Origin: Spirochaetaceae bacterium
GTDB lineage: Bacteria > Spirochaetota > Spirochaetia > DSM-27196 > SKKC01
Length of the DNA stretch: 39,998 nucleotides
Assembly (NCBI GenBank): GCA_003552745.1
Contig: PUOG01000134.1
Span: forward strand, 1-39,998
Direction: 5' to 3'
The translations under genes and the position numbers were made by a program. Positions 1 through 8,378 of this stretch are shown here, one piece after another. How positions within the stretch are numbered: the first letter of the stretch is position 1; the number at the start of each line of letters is the position of its first letter. The notes beneath the pieces are model-generated. The model did not search any database, was not told where the DNA came from, and was given only the letters and a program-made list of their open reading frames with translations.

Positions 1-452
1 ACCTCCGGCAGCGGGCCGGGGTCTACCGCGGTCTTGATAAAGCCGGGGTGCACTCCGGTGCCGTTGATGCCGTCGCGCCACTCGGCGATCCACTGAGAGG
101 CGAGCGCTTCAGCATCGATCTCGAACGTCTGCTTCGGAAGGTACGGCGGTTTGTACTGGCCGGTGTTCGTGACGATCTTAAGTCCCGTTTTCTCGGACAG
201 CGTCTTCAGGATCGCAGGATCGCGGGCCAGATACATCGGAGTGCAATCGACGAACGCATTCACCCCCATCTCCACTAACTCGGCGAGCGGTGGAGCCATC
301 GTTCCGATCACATCATCGGCATCGTAGCGGTGGGGTCCCGTTTCGTCGGCGCCGACGAAATCGACGAGGATGTGCTCGTGCGGCAGGGTGAACCCGAGAT
401 CGTTCGACTCCACCGCACCGGTCACGGTCATAACCCGGCCTTCATGGTTCAT
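1..452 (-). CDS. phosphotriesterase-family metal hydrolase (C-terminal part beyond window)
   Basis: The first 150 residues are visible; the 3' end lies outside the window. The N-terminus has the family signature TLPHEHILVD, with His25 and His27 as the first pair of metal ligands. A stretch near residues 66-97 (VDCTPMYLARDPAIL, then TGLKIVTNTGQY) matches the second and third strands of the TIM barrel. Family members hydrolyse lactones, phosphoesters or related esters using two metals, so the substrate cannot be read from this. The ATG at 452 is preceded by GGGAGG about 9 bases upstream. The gene lies downstream of the HisD-like dehydrogenase on the same strand with 37 bases between them, so the two are probably co-transcribed. 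A catabolic hydrolase is inferred. Confidence 0.85.
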   Translation of the reverse strand, partial: MNHEGRVMTVTGAVESNDLGFTLPHEHILVDFVGADETGPHRYDADDVIGTMAPPLAELVEMGVNAFVDCTPMYLARDPAILKTLSEKTGLKIVTNTGQYKPPYLPKQTFEIDAEALASQWIAEWRDGINGTGVHPGFIKTAVDPGPLPE

Positions 453-489
453 AGTTCCAATCCTCCCGTTCGTCCCACGGTTCGCCGCG

Positions 490-1761
490 TCAGGTTCCCC
501 GGTACTTCCGCTCGCGCATTTCGGCGGTGACCGCGTGGGCAATCATCCCTTCAGCGCGGCATTGGCGCGCGCATACGCCGGCGATGTCGGCGCTCGCCTC
601 GGGGGTCATGCGCTGATAGGTCACCGTCTTCAGAAACTTACCGACCCACAACCCGCCGGTATAGCGAGCCGACCGCGAGGTAGGCAGGATATGGTTGGTG
701 CCGATGCTCTTGTCGCCGTAGGCGACGGTCGTCTCCTCTCCCATGAACAGCGATCCGTAGTTGCGAAGTCGCCCGAGATAGTAGTCGGGGTCAGCTACGA
801 GAAGTTCGAGATGTTCCGGTGCGTAGTCGTCGCTTATCGCAATCGCCTCCTCCGCCGAATCGGCGATGCAGACGATGCCGTTCTCGCTCCAGGAGGCACG
901 AGCGATCTCGGCGGTGGGAAGCTGCGGAAGCTGCCGTTCCATCTCCTCGAGAACCGCCCCGGCCATCCGCTCGCTGAAGCACACCAGGAGCTGTCCGCTG
1001 GCCGGATCGTGTTCGGCCTGTCCGAGGATATCCGCCGCCACGATCTGTGCATCGGCATTATCATCGGCAATGACGGCGATTTCGGTCGGGCCGGCGAGAA
1101 TATCGATCCCGCACTGTCCATAGAGCCGGCGCTTGGCCTCGACCACGTACTTGTTGCCGGCGCCACAGAGAATATCGGCCGGCGGCACTTCGGCGAAGCC
1201 GAACGCCATAAGCGCGAACGCCTGCACACCGCCGAGCACGAAGATCCGGTCCGCGCCGGCGGCAGCCATTGCGTGGATCGTCGCCGGATACGGCCCCTCG
1301 CCCTTCACCGGCGGAGTACAGGCGACGATTTCGCGTACACCCGCGACCCGTGCCGGGATAATGCTCATCTGCGCCGAGCCGAACATCGGATAGCGTCCGC
1401 CGGGGATGTAGCTTCCGACGGTGTCTACGGGGATATGCTTGTGCCCGAGCGTTACCCCGGGTCGTATCTCCGACTCCAGCGGCTGCAACGTCTCCAGTTG
1501 CGCCTGCGCGAACCGACGCACGTTCTCCTGGCAATACTCGGTATCTTCGATCTGCTGCTTCGAGCATTTCGCGATCGCAGCATCTATCTCACTGCGCGAG
1601 AGCTCGAACGAATCGGGGCTCCAACCGTCGAATCGTTCGCTGTACTTGCGAACGGCATCCATACCGTTACGCTCGAGCTCGTCGAGCATGCCTGCTACCG
1701 CATCGGCGGCTTCGCTGTCGCGCGTAAATCCGCCGTGGCTACCTTCTTTGAGTATTCTCAT
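490..1761 (-). CDS. HisD-family NAD-dependent dehydrogenase, probably catabolic
   Basis: 423 residues, the usual length for histidinol dehydrogenase. The family's catalytic and metal residues are all present: Gln248 and His251 (GQAEHDP), Glu316-His317 (PEHLEL), Asp350 and His357 (GDKSIGTNH) and His409 near the C-terminus. The active-site loop reads VGSYIPGGRYPMFGSAQM rather than the VGLYVPGGTAPL pattern of histidine biosynthesis. The region RYTGGLWVGKFLKTVTYQ resembles the HisD-like branch that includes sulfopropanediol dehydrogenase HpsN. No other his gene is nearby; the neighbours are a phosphotriesterase-family protein, an SIS protein and an M20 peptidase. I therefore read it as a dehydrogenase oxidising a small hydroxylated substrate twice with NAD, not as biosynthetic HisD, but true HisD cannot be excluded. 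The start is supported by GGGAGA upstream. Confidence 0.85.
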   Translation of the reverse strand: MRILKEGSHGGFTRDSEAADAVAGMLDELERNGMDAVRKYSERFDGWSPDSFELSRSEIDAAIAKCSKQQIEDTEYCQENVRRFAQAQLETLQPLESEIRPGVTLGHKHIPVDTVGSYIPGGRYPMFGSAQMSIIPARVAGVREIVACTPPVKGEGPYPATIHAMAAAGADRIFVLGGVQAFALMAFGFAEVPPADILCGAGNKYVVEAKRRLYGQCGIDILAGPTEIAVIADDNADAQIVAADILGQAEHDPASGQLLVCFSERMAGAVLEEMERQLPQLPTAEIARASWSENGIVCIADSAEEAIAISDDYAPEHLELLVADPDYYLGRLRNYGSLFMGEETTVAYGDKSIGTNHILPTSRSARYTGGLWVGKFLKTVTYQRMTPEASADIAGVCARQCRAEGMIAHAVTAEMRERKYRGT

Positions 1762-1800
1762 CTATACCATTCTCCCGTCCGGGACGAGATATGCCGGGCC

Positions 1801-2346
1801 TCACTCCCACTCGAACGCAGCGCGCAGCTCGTCGCGTCGCGCCGAGATCAACTGCATCTCCGATGCCGGCATCTTATCACCGAACTCAACCTGACTCCAC
1901 TCGGCGATCGCCTCATCGAGTCCGGCGATCATCTCGTCTTTCTGCTCGGGCGTGAAATAGGGCGTCTCTCGAATCTGATCCCGCTGGCGCTCCAGTTCCT
2001 GGATCATACCGGGCATCTGCGCCGAAAGATCGAGCGCCATCAGTCCAGTGGATGTCTGCGTGGCTACGTAGAAAAAGCGATCTACGCTCCATCCACGCTG
2101 TTCGAGAAACTGCTCCATATCACTGGTGTATGTATACACCGAGGAGAAGTCGGAGAAATCCTCCGCTTGAATTGCCTCCCCGCGCGCCTCGCTCAGGTCG
2201 ACGAAATCCGGCCAGTCGCCGATAAACCGGTCGAGCTCCCCGGAGGTGAACGGCTCCTGCTGCGCCGATGCTGCCACGGCGAGCATGAGAAACACCCCGG
2301 GAAGGAGCGCGCGAACAATCCGATCACGCACGGTAGTGTACTTCAT
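1801..2346 (-). CDS. secreted protein of unknown function
   Basis: 181 residues with a clear Sec signal peptide (basic start, hydrophobic stretch ALLPGVFLMLAVAASA, cleavage before QQEP). The mature part is acidic and helical (for example GMIQELERQRDQIRETP and GLDEAIAEWSQV) with no cysteines. I do not recognise the family. The frame stays open upstream to 2424, but those 26 codons are not signal-peptide-like, so the ATG at 2346 was chosen. AAAGG abuts this ATG directly, which is unusual; a GTG five codons in would also leave an intact signal peptide. It lies 39 bases upstream of the dehydrogenase gene and may be the head of that transcript. A periplasmic or outer-surface location is inferred. 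Confidence 0.7.
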   Translation of the reverse strand: MKYTTVRDRIVRALLPGVFLMLAVAASAQQEPFTSGELDRFIGDWPDFVDLSEARGEAIQAEDFSDFSSVYTYTSDMEQFLEQRGWSVDRFFYVATQTSTGLMALDLSAQMPGMIQELERQRDQIRETPYFTPEQKDEMIAGLDEAIAEWSQVEFGDKMPASEMQLISARRDELRAAFEWE

Positions 2347-2446
2347 CCTTTCACTAGATAGCCCTTTCACCCCTCCGTCAAGCGCAACGACCGTGTTAGG
2401 ATGAAGGTCACTTTCAAATCTCACAGAAAAACGGAGGCAGGCAATT

Positions 2447-3223
2447 ATGAGTGACTTCCCATCGAACTATCCGACGTCGGGCAAAGAGTTTCTCGACATC
2501 TGCAAGGAGTTTCTCGAAGAGATCGAACGGCGCGAGGCGGCAAATCTCGAGTCCGCCGGCGGCATGATCGCCGAAAAGGTGTTGGCCGACGAGATCGTGT
2601 ACGTCGTCGGATGCGGCGGGCACAGCTGGGTTCCACCGATGGACATGTTCTGCCGTGCCGGCGGTCTGGTACCGATCAGCGCGTTGATGGATGTCAGCAC
2701 CTCGACGTTGACCGGCGGCTTCAAGAGCGTGCTCACCGAGCGGGTTCCCGGTTATATGACCGCGCTCTTCGACTATCACCGAATCGCCGACGGCGACCTG
2801 GTGCTCATTTTCAACAACGTCGGCGTCAACGCGCTGACCATTGATGCCGCTCTGGAATGCCGCAAACGCGGGGCGAAGAGCATCGGCGTGGCCGGATCGC
2901 CGTGGCAGGAGCAGCTCTCGGAGGACTCGGCGGTCCGCCATCCGAGCAAGAAGAATCTCAAAGACATTGTCGACCTCTTCATAGACGATTACAATCCGGT
3001 CGGCGACTGTGTCATGAACCTGCCGGGTATGGACAGCTCGATCGCCCCGATTTCGACAATTACCGACGGGTACATCGTCCGGCGCATAGAGATAGAGGCG
3101 ATAAAGGCGATACTGGCTGCCGGCGAAAAGGCACCCGTGTGGGTCAGCGCGAACAACCCCGACGGCGACGCTCGCAACGAAGAATACCTGAAGGAGTACT
3201 TCTACCGCGTCAAGCTGTTCTGA
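2447..3223 (+). CDS. SIS-domain protein (COG4821-like)
   Basis: 258 residues forming a single sugar-isomerase (SIS) fold. VVGCGGHS near residues 53-60 is the phosphosugar-binding loop, and VLIFNNVGVN followed by KRGAKSIGVAGS is the second binding region. The C-terminal PVWVSANNPDGDARN motif is typical of the COG4821/UPF0309 group of uncharacterised SIS proteins. These bind phosphorylated sugars or similar ligands; whether this one isomerises, deaminates or only senses is unknown. A strong GGAGG lies 8 bases before the ATG. It is the first gene of a three-gene operon; the next gene begins 7 bases after its stop. Close linkage with an M20 peptidase suggests breakdown of an N-acylated compound, which is an inference. 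Confidence 0.85.
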   Translation: MSDFPSNYPTSGKEFLDICKEFLEEIERREAANLESAGGMIAEKVLADEIVYVVGCGGHSWVPPMDMFCRAGGLVPISALMDVSTSTLTGGFKSVLTERVPGYMTALFDYHRIADGDLVLIFNNVGVNALTIDAALECRKRGAKSIGVAGSPWQEQLSEDSAVRHPSKKNLKDIVDLFIDDYNPVGDCVMNLPGMDSSIAPISTITDGYIVRRIEIEAIKAILAAGEKAPVWVSANNPDGDARNEEYLKEYFYRVKLF

Positions 3224-3230
3224 GGTGAAA

Positions 3231-3722
3231 ATGGACTACTACGACTTTCGGATCAAGGGAGAAGCGGTCGGCTACTTCGAATGCTCGGAGAGCGAAGATG
3301 AGATCTACCAGAGCGCAGTTCTCGCGATCGACGGGCAGGTCGAACGGAATACCTTTCGCGTTGCACTGCAACACGGCCGCCCGTCGAAGTTCCGAATCGG
3401 TGACGCACGCTGGTACAGCGTGCCGGAGGGCACCTGGCCGAGCTGCACGTACCCGATTCTGCTGCGAGAAGGGATCGAACACTTCTTCTCCCTCGACGAA
3501 GGCTCGGGCGAGGTAAGTGATGTCGAGCTGCACTACGACGGCGAGGTGGTCACCGAACTCTCCGACGGAGAGGTGCGACGGCGATTCCGCCTTCGGGACG
3601 GGAAGGTAGTCCGAATATCGTGGGGCGGCACCGCCGAATCGGCGCTCAAACGCACGAAGGCGGATGCGGTCGCCGGGTCACCGCTCGCCGATGACGATTC
3701 TCCGCCTCGGGGGCGAAGTTGA
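3231..3722 (+). CDS. conserved-looking small protein in SIS/M20 operon
   Basis: 163 residues, no signal peptide or membrane segment. The central part is rich in beta strands with aromatic residues (YYDFRIKGEAVGYFE, TFRVALQHGRPSKF, ARWYSVPEGTWPSCTYPILL). The C-terminus is charged and low in complexity. I do not recognise the family; a lipocalin-like or small beta-barrel fold is possible. An in-frame GTG at 3225 exists, but the GAGG just before the ATG at 3231 is spaced for the ATG. The stop overlaps the TTG start of the M20 gene by 4 bases (TTGA), which implies translational coupling. Its function is probably tied to the SIS and M20 proteins. Confidence 0.75.
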   Translation: MDYYDFRIKGEAVGYFECSESEDEIYQSAVLAIDGQVERNTFRVALQHGRPSKFRIGDARWYSVPEGTWPSCTYPILLREGIEHFFSLDEGSGEVSDVELHYDGEVVTELSDGEVRRRFRLRDGKVVRISWGGTAESALKRTKADAVAGSPLADDDSPPRGRS

Positions 3723-4906
3723 GCGAGGAGAGGCAGCGCGCGTCGCTCGATGCCGGCGACCGCGAGCTCGTCGACATTGCCGCACGCGCTATCGGGATAT
3801 ACAGCCCGACCTACCACGAGTCGCCGGCCGTCGACTTTCTCGAAGCGGCGGCGGCCGAACGCTCTCTGCCGGTACGACGCCAGACGGTGCGATCCTCCGC
3901 CCGCGACCTGTCTGCCGACGGAGTAGCCGGATACAACCTGATTATCGAAGTGGGCCCGCAGCCTCCGGCGCTGCTCCTCGTCGGGCACATCGATACGGTA
4001 CCCGGCGGCGGGCCCGCCGAGGCGATCGCGCGACTCGAAAACGGCAGACTGGCCGGGCTCGGAGCGGTCGACATGAAGGGCGCCTGCGCGGCGATGCTGC
4101 TGGCGGCAGCCGACGTAGCGTCGGCCACCGCTGCAAGTGCGCTCGGCCGCGGCTTCGCCGTACATCTGCTCGTGGGAGAAGAGGAATACGGCGACGGAGC
4201 GGCGGCCGCCGTCTCCGAGCTGACGTCTGCACCGGGGTACGGCTCCGCACCGCCCCCGCTGGTCGTCGTCGGCGAGCCGACGCGACTGAGCCCGTGCACC
4301 GAGCACGTGTCCTACTACGAGGGCATACTTCGAACCGGTGGTACAACCGCACACGCAGCGCTGCCGGGCCGGGGTGCGAATGCCATCTCCGCCATGATCG
4401 ACTGGATCGACGAGATCGAATCGCGCATGGCCTCACACGACTCTCTCGTCCTCAACCCGCGATCGATCCGTGGCGGAACCGAGGAGTTTCTCGTACCCGA
4501 TTTCTGCGAAGTACAGGTTGATGTGCATGCCGGCCCCGAAACCGCCGAAACCGAGATCGAACGGGTCGTCTCAGATTCGGCGCGCTTTGCCGAACAGCGC
4601 CGGCCGGGCCGGGATTACGAGTGGATGCAAACCTTTTTTAGCGCGGGCTTTCGTCTGCAACCGGGAGATCGGTCCATCGAGGCGCTTCGAAGCGCGCTGC
4701 AACTGATCGGCCGACCGTGGAAGCCGGGTCGATTCCCCTCCCACTCGGACGCACCGATCTACGCAGCCGCCGGTATGCCGACGGTCGTCTGCGGACCGGG
4801 GTCACTCGAGGTAGCACACACCGGCGCGGAGTTCGTGGAGCTTTCCGAGCTGATTGCCGCACGCCGGCTCTACGGCGAGCTTATACGGTGCGCGGCCGCC
4901 GGATAG
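3719..4906 (+). CDS. M20-family metallopeptidase / deacylase
   Basis: 395 residues with the full ArgE/DapE/CPG2 pattern. GHIDTVP supplies metal ligand His90 and Asp92, GAVDMKG supplies bridging Asp118, and LVGEEEYGDG supplies the catalytic Glu pair near 154-156. The dimerisation (lid) domain follows (GGTTAHAALPGRGANA), and a late SHSDAP/HTGAEFVEL segment carries the last His ligand. The enzyme should hydrolyse an amide bond of an N-acyl amino acid, peptide or similar compound in the cytoplasm using two metal ions. It starts with TTG overlapping the previous stop, which is uncommon. The stop codon sits in the loop of a strong hairpin that probably terminates the operon. Confidence 0.88.
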   Translation: MSEERQRASLDAGDRELVDIAARAIGIYSPTYHESPAVDFLEAAAAERSLPVRRQTVRSSARDLSADGVAGYNLIIEVGPQPPALLLVGHIDTVPGGGPAEAIARLENGRLAGLGAVDMKGACAAMLLAAADVASATAASALGRGFAVHLLVGEEEYGDGAAAAVSELTSAPGYGSAPPPLVVVGEPTRLSPCTEHVSYYEGILRTGGTTAHAALPGRGANAISAMIDWIDEIESRMASHDSLVLNPRSIRGGTEEFLVPDFCEVQVDVHAGPETAETEIERVVSDSARFAEQRRPGRDYEWMQTFFSAGFRLQPGDRSIEALRSALQLIGRPWKPGRFPSHSDAPIYAAAGMPTVVCGPGSLEVAHTGAEFVELSELIAARRLYGELIRCAAAG

Positions 4907-4926
4907 TGACCGGCGGCCGGTTTTGT
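4893..4926 (+). terminator. rho-independent terminator overlapping the M20 stop codon
   Basis: A perfect 10-bp stem (CGGCCGCCGG at 4893-4902 with its complement at 4910-4919) has a 7-base loop, ATAGTGA, that contains the TAG stop codon. It is followed by G and TTTTGTTG. It ends the SIS/M20 operon just before the convergent fasciclin gene. Confidence 0.8.
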
Positions 4927-4934
4927 TGTCCAAA

Positions 4935-5405
4935 TCAATCGAGGGAATCGCTTACAACGTAAACGATGCCGTTCTCGACAGCTATCGCGTCCTCGATTTC
5001 CACCTCTCCGTTCAGGACGACCTCGTCGTCTTCCTGCTCGACGTCGACTTCAGTCTCATCGGCGGTTGCGAACCATTCAATGAACTCGATCGGCTCATGT
5101 GACGCAATTCCGAATGCGACGTGGCTGTTGAACAGCTCCTGAAGCTCCTCCGGAGAGAGATCGGCAGCCTCGATGCCGTCCAGCGCATCGTCGGCCGGTG
5201 CGAAGAGCGCGAGATTCGTTTCACCGTCGAGCACGTCGGCGAACGCTTCGGCGAACAGATCGTACGCCGCCGAAGTTTCCTCGTGCTCGGCTATCGCGTC
5301 CAGCGCCGTCTCGTCATCGGCCTCTCCCGGCTGCTCCTGCGCACCGAGCGGTGCGAGAACAAGCGCGGATAATGCAAAAACAGCGACAAGATGTTTCACT
5401 TTCAT
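4935..5405 (-). CDS. secreted fasciclin-domain protein
   Basis: 156 residues: a signal peptide (MKVKHLVAVFALSALVLAPLGAQ), a short acidic linker, then one fasciclin (FAS1) domain. Visible FAS1 features are NLALFAPADDALDGI (the FAPTD-like H1 motif), LQELFNSHVAFG (the YH-box region) and IEDAIAVENGIVYVVSDSLD at the end. The domain appears shorter than the usual 130-140 residues, and the segment between H1 and H2 is very acidic. FAS1 proteins act in adhesion at the cell surface or periplasm. GGAGGAGGAC precedes the chosen ATG; an in-frame ATG five codons earlier overlaps this Shine-Dalgarno and is rejected. A candidate promoter lies at 5484-5511. Confidence 0.85.
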   Translation of the reverse strand: MKVKHLVAVFALSALVLAPLGAQEQPGEADDETALDAIAEHEETSAAYDLFAEAFADVLDGETNLALFAPADDALDGIEAADLSPEELQELFNSHVAFGIASHEPIEFIEWFATADETEVDVEQEDDEVVLNGEVEIEDAIAVENGIVYVVSDSLD

Positions 5406-5483
5406 AATGTCCTCCTCCACCCGAGCCGATTGATTGTTTCGTAGCGTCTTACCGGCTCCGGGTGTCTGCTGTTTCTATGAGCA

Positions 5484-5511
5484 AGTATGCCGCGCACGTA
5501 TCAAATGTCAG
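5484..5511 (-). promoter_or_regulatory. candidate sigma70-type promoter for the fasciclin gene
   Basis: On the minus strand, CTGACA (5 of 6 to the -35 consensus) is followed after 16 bases by CATACT (4 of 6 to -10). This would give a leader of about 70 bases before the start at 5405. Position and match only; moderate support. Confidence 0.4.
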
Positions 5512-5615
5512 GAAAAGGCCGTGGAAGATTGTGTCAAGAAATGTCTCTTGCACTTTTTCGCACGTCGGCTCGACGGCCCGACCGCTGCGGTGTAGGGTGA
5601 GGTCCGGATTTCGCC

Positions 5616-6392
5616 ATGCCCGTCACAATCGCAGATACCGCCGCACCGCTTGCCGGCGCCCCGTTCTGGATCGGCGAGGTGCTGAAAGTCGTATCGCTGT
5701 ACACCGTCTCCTGGCTCAGCGCGCAGCTGGTCATACACTGCCACGTGCGGGTGAACTACACCCGCAAGATCAACCACTTTGCCCTCTTTTTCATCCCCAT
5801 GCTGCTCACCCTCCTCATCGAGTACGAGCGCACGCTCGCCACCGCGGTTGTCAGCAGCGCAACGCTGCTTTTTGCGATATTGCTGATGACCGCACCGGTA
5901 CGCCGCCGTATTCCGTTCTTCGCGACCGCCTTCCGCTCGTTCGACCGGCCGGAGGATCGTCCCAACACGATGGTCTGGCTCATCACCCAGATCGTCGCCG
6001 GCTACATCGTGCTCGCACCGCTGCTTCTCATACTCGACGCACTCGAGGCCGCCGACCTGGTCATGATTCCGGTGCTCATAAACGCCGTCGGCGACGGACT
6101 CGCCGAACCGGTCGGCGTGCGTTTCGGACGTCACACCTACCGCGTAACCGCCCTCGGCACGACCCGCACCTACACAAGGAGCATCGAAGGCAGCGCATGC
6201 GTCTTCGCGAGCGCCGTCGGTGTCGTGCTGTTCTTCGCATCGTATTTCACCGGCGGGCAGCTTATCGCCGCGCTCATCGTAGTGCCGACAGTGACAACCC
6301 TCGCCGAGGCGTGGTCTCCACACACCTGGGACACCCCTTTTCTCTTCCTTACCGGGAGTCTCTCGGTGCTCGGCGTGCTCGTGCTCGTGTAG
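5616..6392 (+). CDS. membrane CTP-dependent lipid/polyprenol kinase-like protein (COG0170)
   Basis: 258 residues, strongly hydrophobic with about seven membrane segments. It ends with the conserved pattern of the dolichol-kinase/SEC59/VTE5 and CDP-diglyceride-synthase-like superfamily. The motifs are GDGLAEPVGVRFGRHTY at about 159-175, RSIEGSACVF at about 189-197, and TLAEAWSPHTWDTP near the end, in place of the usual E...DN motif. Members phosphorylate isoprenoid alcohols or diacylglycerol with CTP in the inner membrane; the substrate here is unknown. The Shine-Dalgarno is weak (GTGAGG about 14 bases upstream). It stands alone, convergent with the following C45 gene (15 bases between stops). 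Confidence 0.75.
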   Translation: MPVTIADTAAPLAGAPFWIGEVLKVVSLYTVSWLSAQLVIHCHVRVNYTRKINHFALFFIPMLLTLLIEYERTLATAVVSSATLLFAILLMTAPVRRRIPFFATAFRSFDRPEDRPNTMVWLITQIVAGYIVLAPLLLILDALEAADLVMIPVLINAVGDGLAEPVGVRFGRHTYRVTALGTTRTYTRSIEGSACVFASAVGVVLFFASYFTGGQLIAALIVVPTVTTLAEAWSPHTWDTPFLFLTGSLSVLGVLVLV

Positions 6393-6407
6393 GGGCGGCG
6401 ACTTCCC

Positions 6408-8378
6408 TCAGAACTCCAGCGGACCGAGACGGTCGAGGGTTATGGTTTTCGGGAGATCGGCAGGGCGAAACCTCCTGCGAAGGCCGCGTCGGGCGGCGTC
6501 CTTGAAGTAGCGCGGAACGTTGCTGTTGCGAATGAGCGTACGGTAGAGCCGCCGCGCATCCTCGCGCCGATCGAGCATATCGCAGCAGCGGGCCCGCCAG
6601 AGATCGAGCGCCATCTGCTGCATCGGGGAATAATCGTGCTTCGCGCGCAGCTCGTTCATCAATGTCAGTGCGGAACGGAAATCGCCGTCTTTCATGTGCA
6701 GCAGCGCTTCGAGGTACTCGTATTCGGCGCACGGAAATACCTGCTTCGCCTCGGCAACCTGTCGCAACGCCTGTTCGACCCGACCGAAATTCAGCCTGCT
6801 CTGAGCGAGATCTATGCGTGCGAGCGATCGCCGTACCAGCATATTCTGCTCGTACTGTCGCTTCTGCGAAACGCGACCGTCCCTCCCGAAGAGCGGCCGG
6901 CCCGATGCAGCCAACGCCGGCAACTGTGTCCGCCGACCGAGTCCGGCCATCTCATCGTGGAAATTGAAGCCCGGGTACCGGCCGTAACACACCGCCGGCG
7001 GGCGTTCCTCGGCCATCCACGCGTTGCCGGTCGTCGGTTCGAACACCACACTGGTCAGCGTGTTGATCTGCGCCGGCAGCGCGCCGATCGGCCGCCGTTT
7101 CCCTGCCGGATCGGTCCCGGATGAGATGATGTCGACAGCTCGCTGCCGGTCGATCTGCCCGTAGTTGGCCTGCACGGCGTCGGTTATGTACTTGTGCCTG
7201 CCGATCGTATGCTCGCGTTCGAGCGGATAGGCGATCTCCTGCAGCTTCAACCTCGGGTGGATGAAATGGTTCGTCTGCACGTACACCCCCTCATCGCCGG
7301 CCCGACGTGCCACCGCGCGCTTGCTGTCGACCTCGAGGGCGAGCACATCCGAGCCGTCGGCGAAAAGCGCGGTGTGCGGCGAGGCGCAGCGCAGGCGTCG
7401 GCCATGCCGGCGGCCGGTCGCGAGAGCTTCCACATCATCCAGCGACCGCGATCGGGTGAAGAGATAGTGGTTGTAGATGAGTGATGGTATGCCGCGCAGC
7501 GAGACATTCCGCGAGATGCAGACGTGGGTCGACATCGCGATGCCGTGCTCGGAGAAGCCGGTCAGCCCGTAGCCGGGGAAGCCGGCCGCGGTGACATACG
7601 CGTACGCCGGTTTGCGCATCGGCCGGCTCGACCCGATGAATGTCGCCTGCTCGGTAGGATGATTAAGGACAACCAGCGGATCCCACGCGATCGTGCCGGG
7701 GAAGTCCATATTCCGCGCGAGGAGCGCGGCCCCCCGCCTGGTCGCCGCTCCGTTCACGTAGAACGCGCTGCACGCTCCGAGGTAGTAGTTGCCGAGCGAC
7801 GGGCCCCAGTTGAGAAAGCTCGCCGCGAGCGTTTCCATAATGTCGGGGGCAAGAATCGCGCGCAGCGCCTGCCGCCTATCGCATCCCGAACCGTCGGAAA
7901 TCCCTTCGAGCTCCTCGACGATTTCGCGGGGAAGGCGTCGCACGAGCGGCGCGTAGTAGAAGGATTCGAGAAACCGCCCGATGTGCCTGCGAACCGACTG
8001 CGGCAGAAATCGCAGCGCATCCGACCGGAGGAAAAGATCGTAGAGGAAGTCGCCGTAGAACTCCGCCACCTTCCGTTCGGCGATCGTCTCGCGGAGCAGC
8101 CGCCCGTGGCCGAGTCCGCGCTCGTACGGCGTCCCGAAAAGGTGCAGCAGGCGCAGTCGCCCGCGCCGTTCGAGTAGCGCCCCGGTTTCGCGGTCGCTCC
8201 ACCACTCGCCGGACTCATCGACGAGGACGCCGTCCCGGTGCTCCGACCAGGAGAAGCTCCGGCCGAGCGTCCGTTGGATGTTCTCGTATACGCCCGCGTG
8301 GCCGTCCGCCGGCGGCGCCGAAGCAAGCTCGACTCCCACGATCGCAATGCCTCCCGAACGCAGGCGTCCTCCCAACAC
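6408..8378 (-). CDS. C45-type Ntn-hydrolase-like protein with helical C-terminal extension
   Basis: 656 residues. The middle of the protein matches the acyl-transferase/C45 peptidase family (AAT-like). LHLFGTPYERGLGHGRLLRE opens the domain and LEGISDGSG and LAPDIMETLA follow. Cys203 in LGACSAFYVNG is the expected autoproteolytic nucleophile, and LARNMDFPG supplies the usual Asn-x-Asp. NHFIHP and INTLTSVVFEPTTG complete the fold. Such proteins cleave themselves before the Cys and then hydrolyse or transfer acyl amides. Residues about 540-640 form paired helices (RVEQALRQVAEAKQVF, FRSALTLMNELRAKH, REDARRLYRTLI) that look like TPR repeats, unusual for C45 proteins. The GTG at 8378 has poor support; a GTG 14 codons later follows GGGAGG at suitable spacing, so the start is uncertain. 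No convincing signal peptide. Confidence 0.75.
   Translation of the reverse strand: MLGGRLRSGGIAIVGVELASAPPADGHAGVYENIQRTLGRSFSWSEHRDGVLVDESGEWWSDRETGALLERRGRLRLLHLFGTPYERGLGHGRLLRETIAERKVAEFYGDFLYDLFLRSDALRFLPQSVRRHIGRFLESFYYAPLVRRLPREIVEELEGISDGSGCDRRQALRAILAPDIMETLAASFLNWGPSLGNYYLGACSAFYVNGAATRRGAALLARNMDFPGTIAWDPLVVLNHPTEQATFIGSSRPMRKPAYAYVTAAGFPGYGLTGFSEHGIAMSTHVCISRNVSLRGIPSLIYNHYLFTRSRSLDDVEALATGRRHGRRLRCASPHTALFADGSDVLALEVDSKRAVARRAGDEGVYVQTNHFIHPRLKLQEIAYPLEREHTIGRHKYITDAVQANYGQIDRQRAVDIISSGTDPAGKRRPIGALPAQINTLTSVVFEPTTGNAWMAEERPPAVCYGRYPGFNFHDEMAGLGRRTQLPALAASGRPLFGRDGRVSQKRQYEQNMLVRRSLARIDLAQSRLNFGRVEQALRQVAEAKQVFPCAEYEYLEALLHMKDGDFRSALTLMNELRAKHDYSPMQQMALDLWRARCCDMLDRREDARRLYRTLIRNSNVPRYFKDAARRGLRRRFRPADLPKTITLDRLGPLEF

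Noticed and set aside
370..2361. 663-codon plus-strand open frame
   Set aside because: It runs antisense to the HisD-like gene, whose motifs and ribosome site are clear; its translation is Arg/His-rich with no domain, an effect of codon bias.
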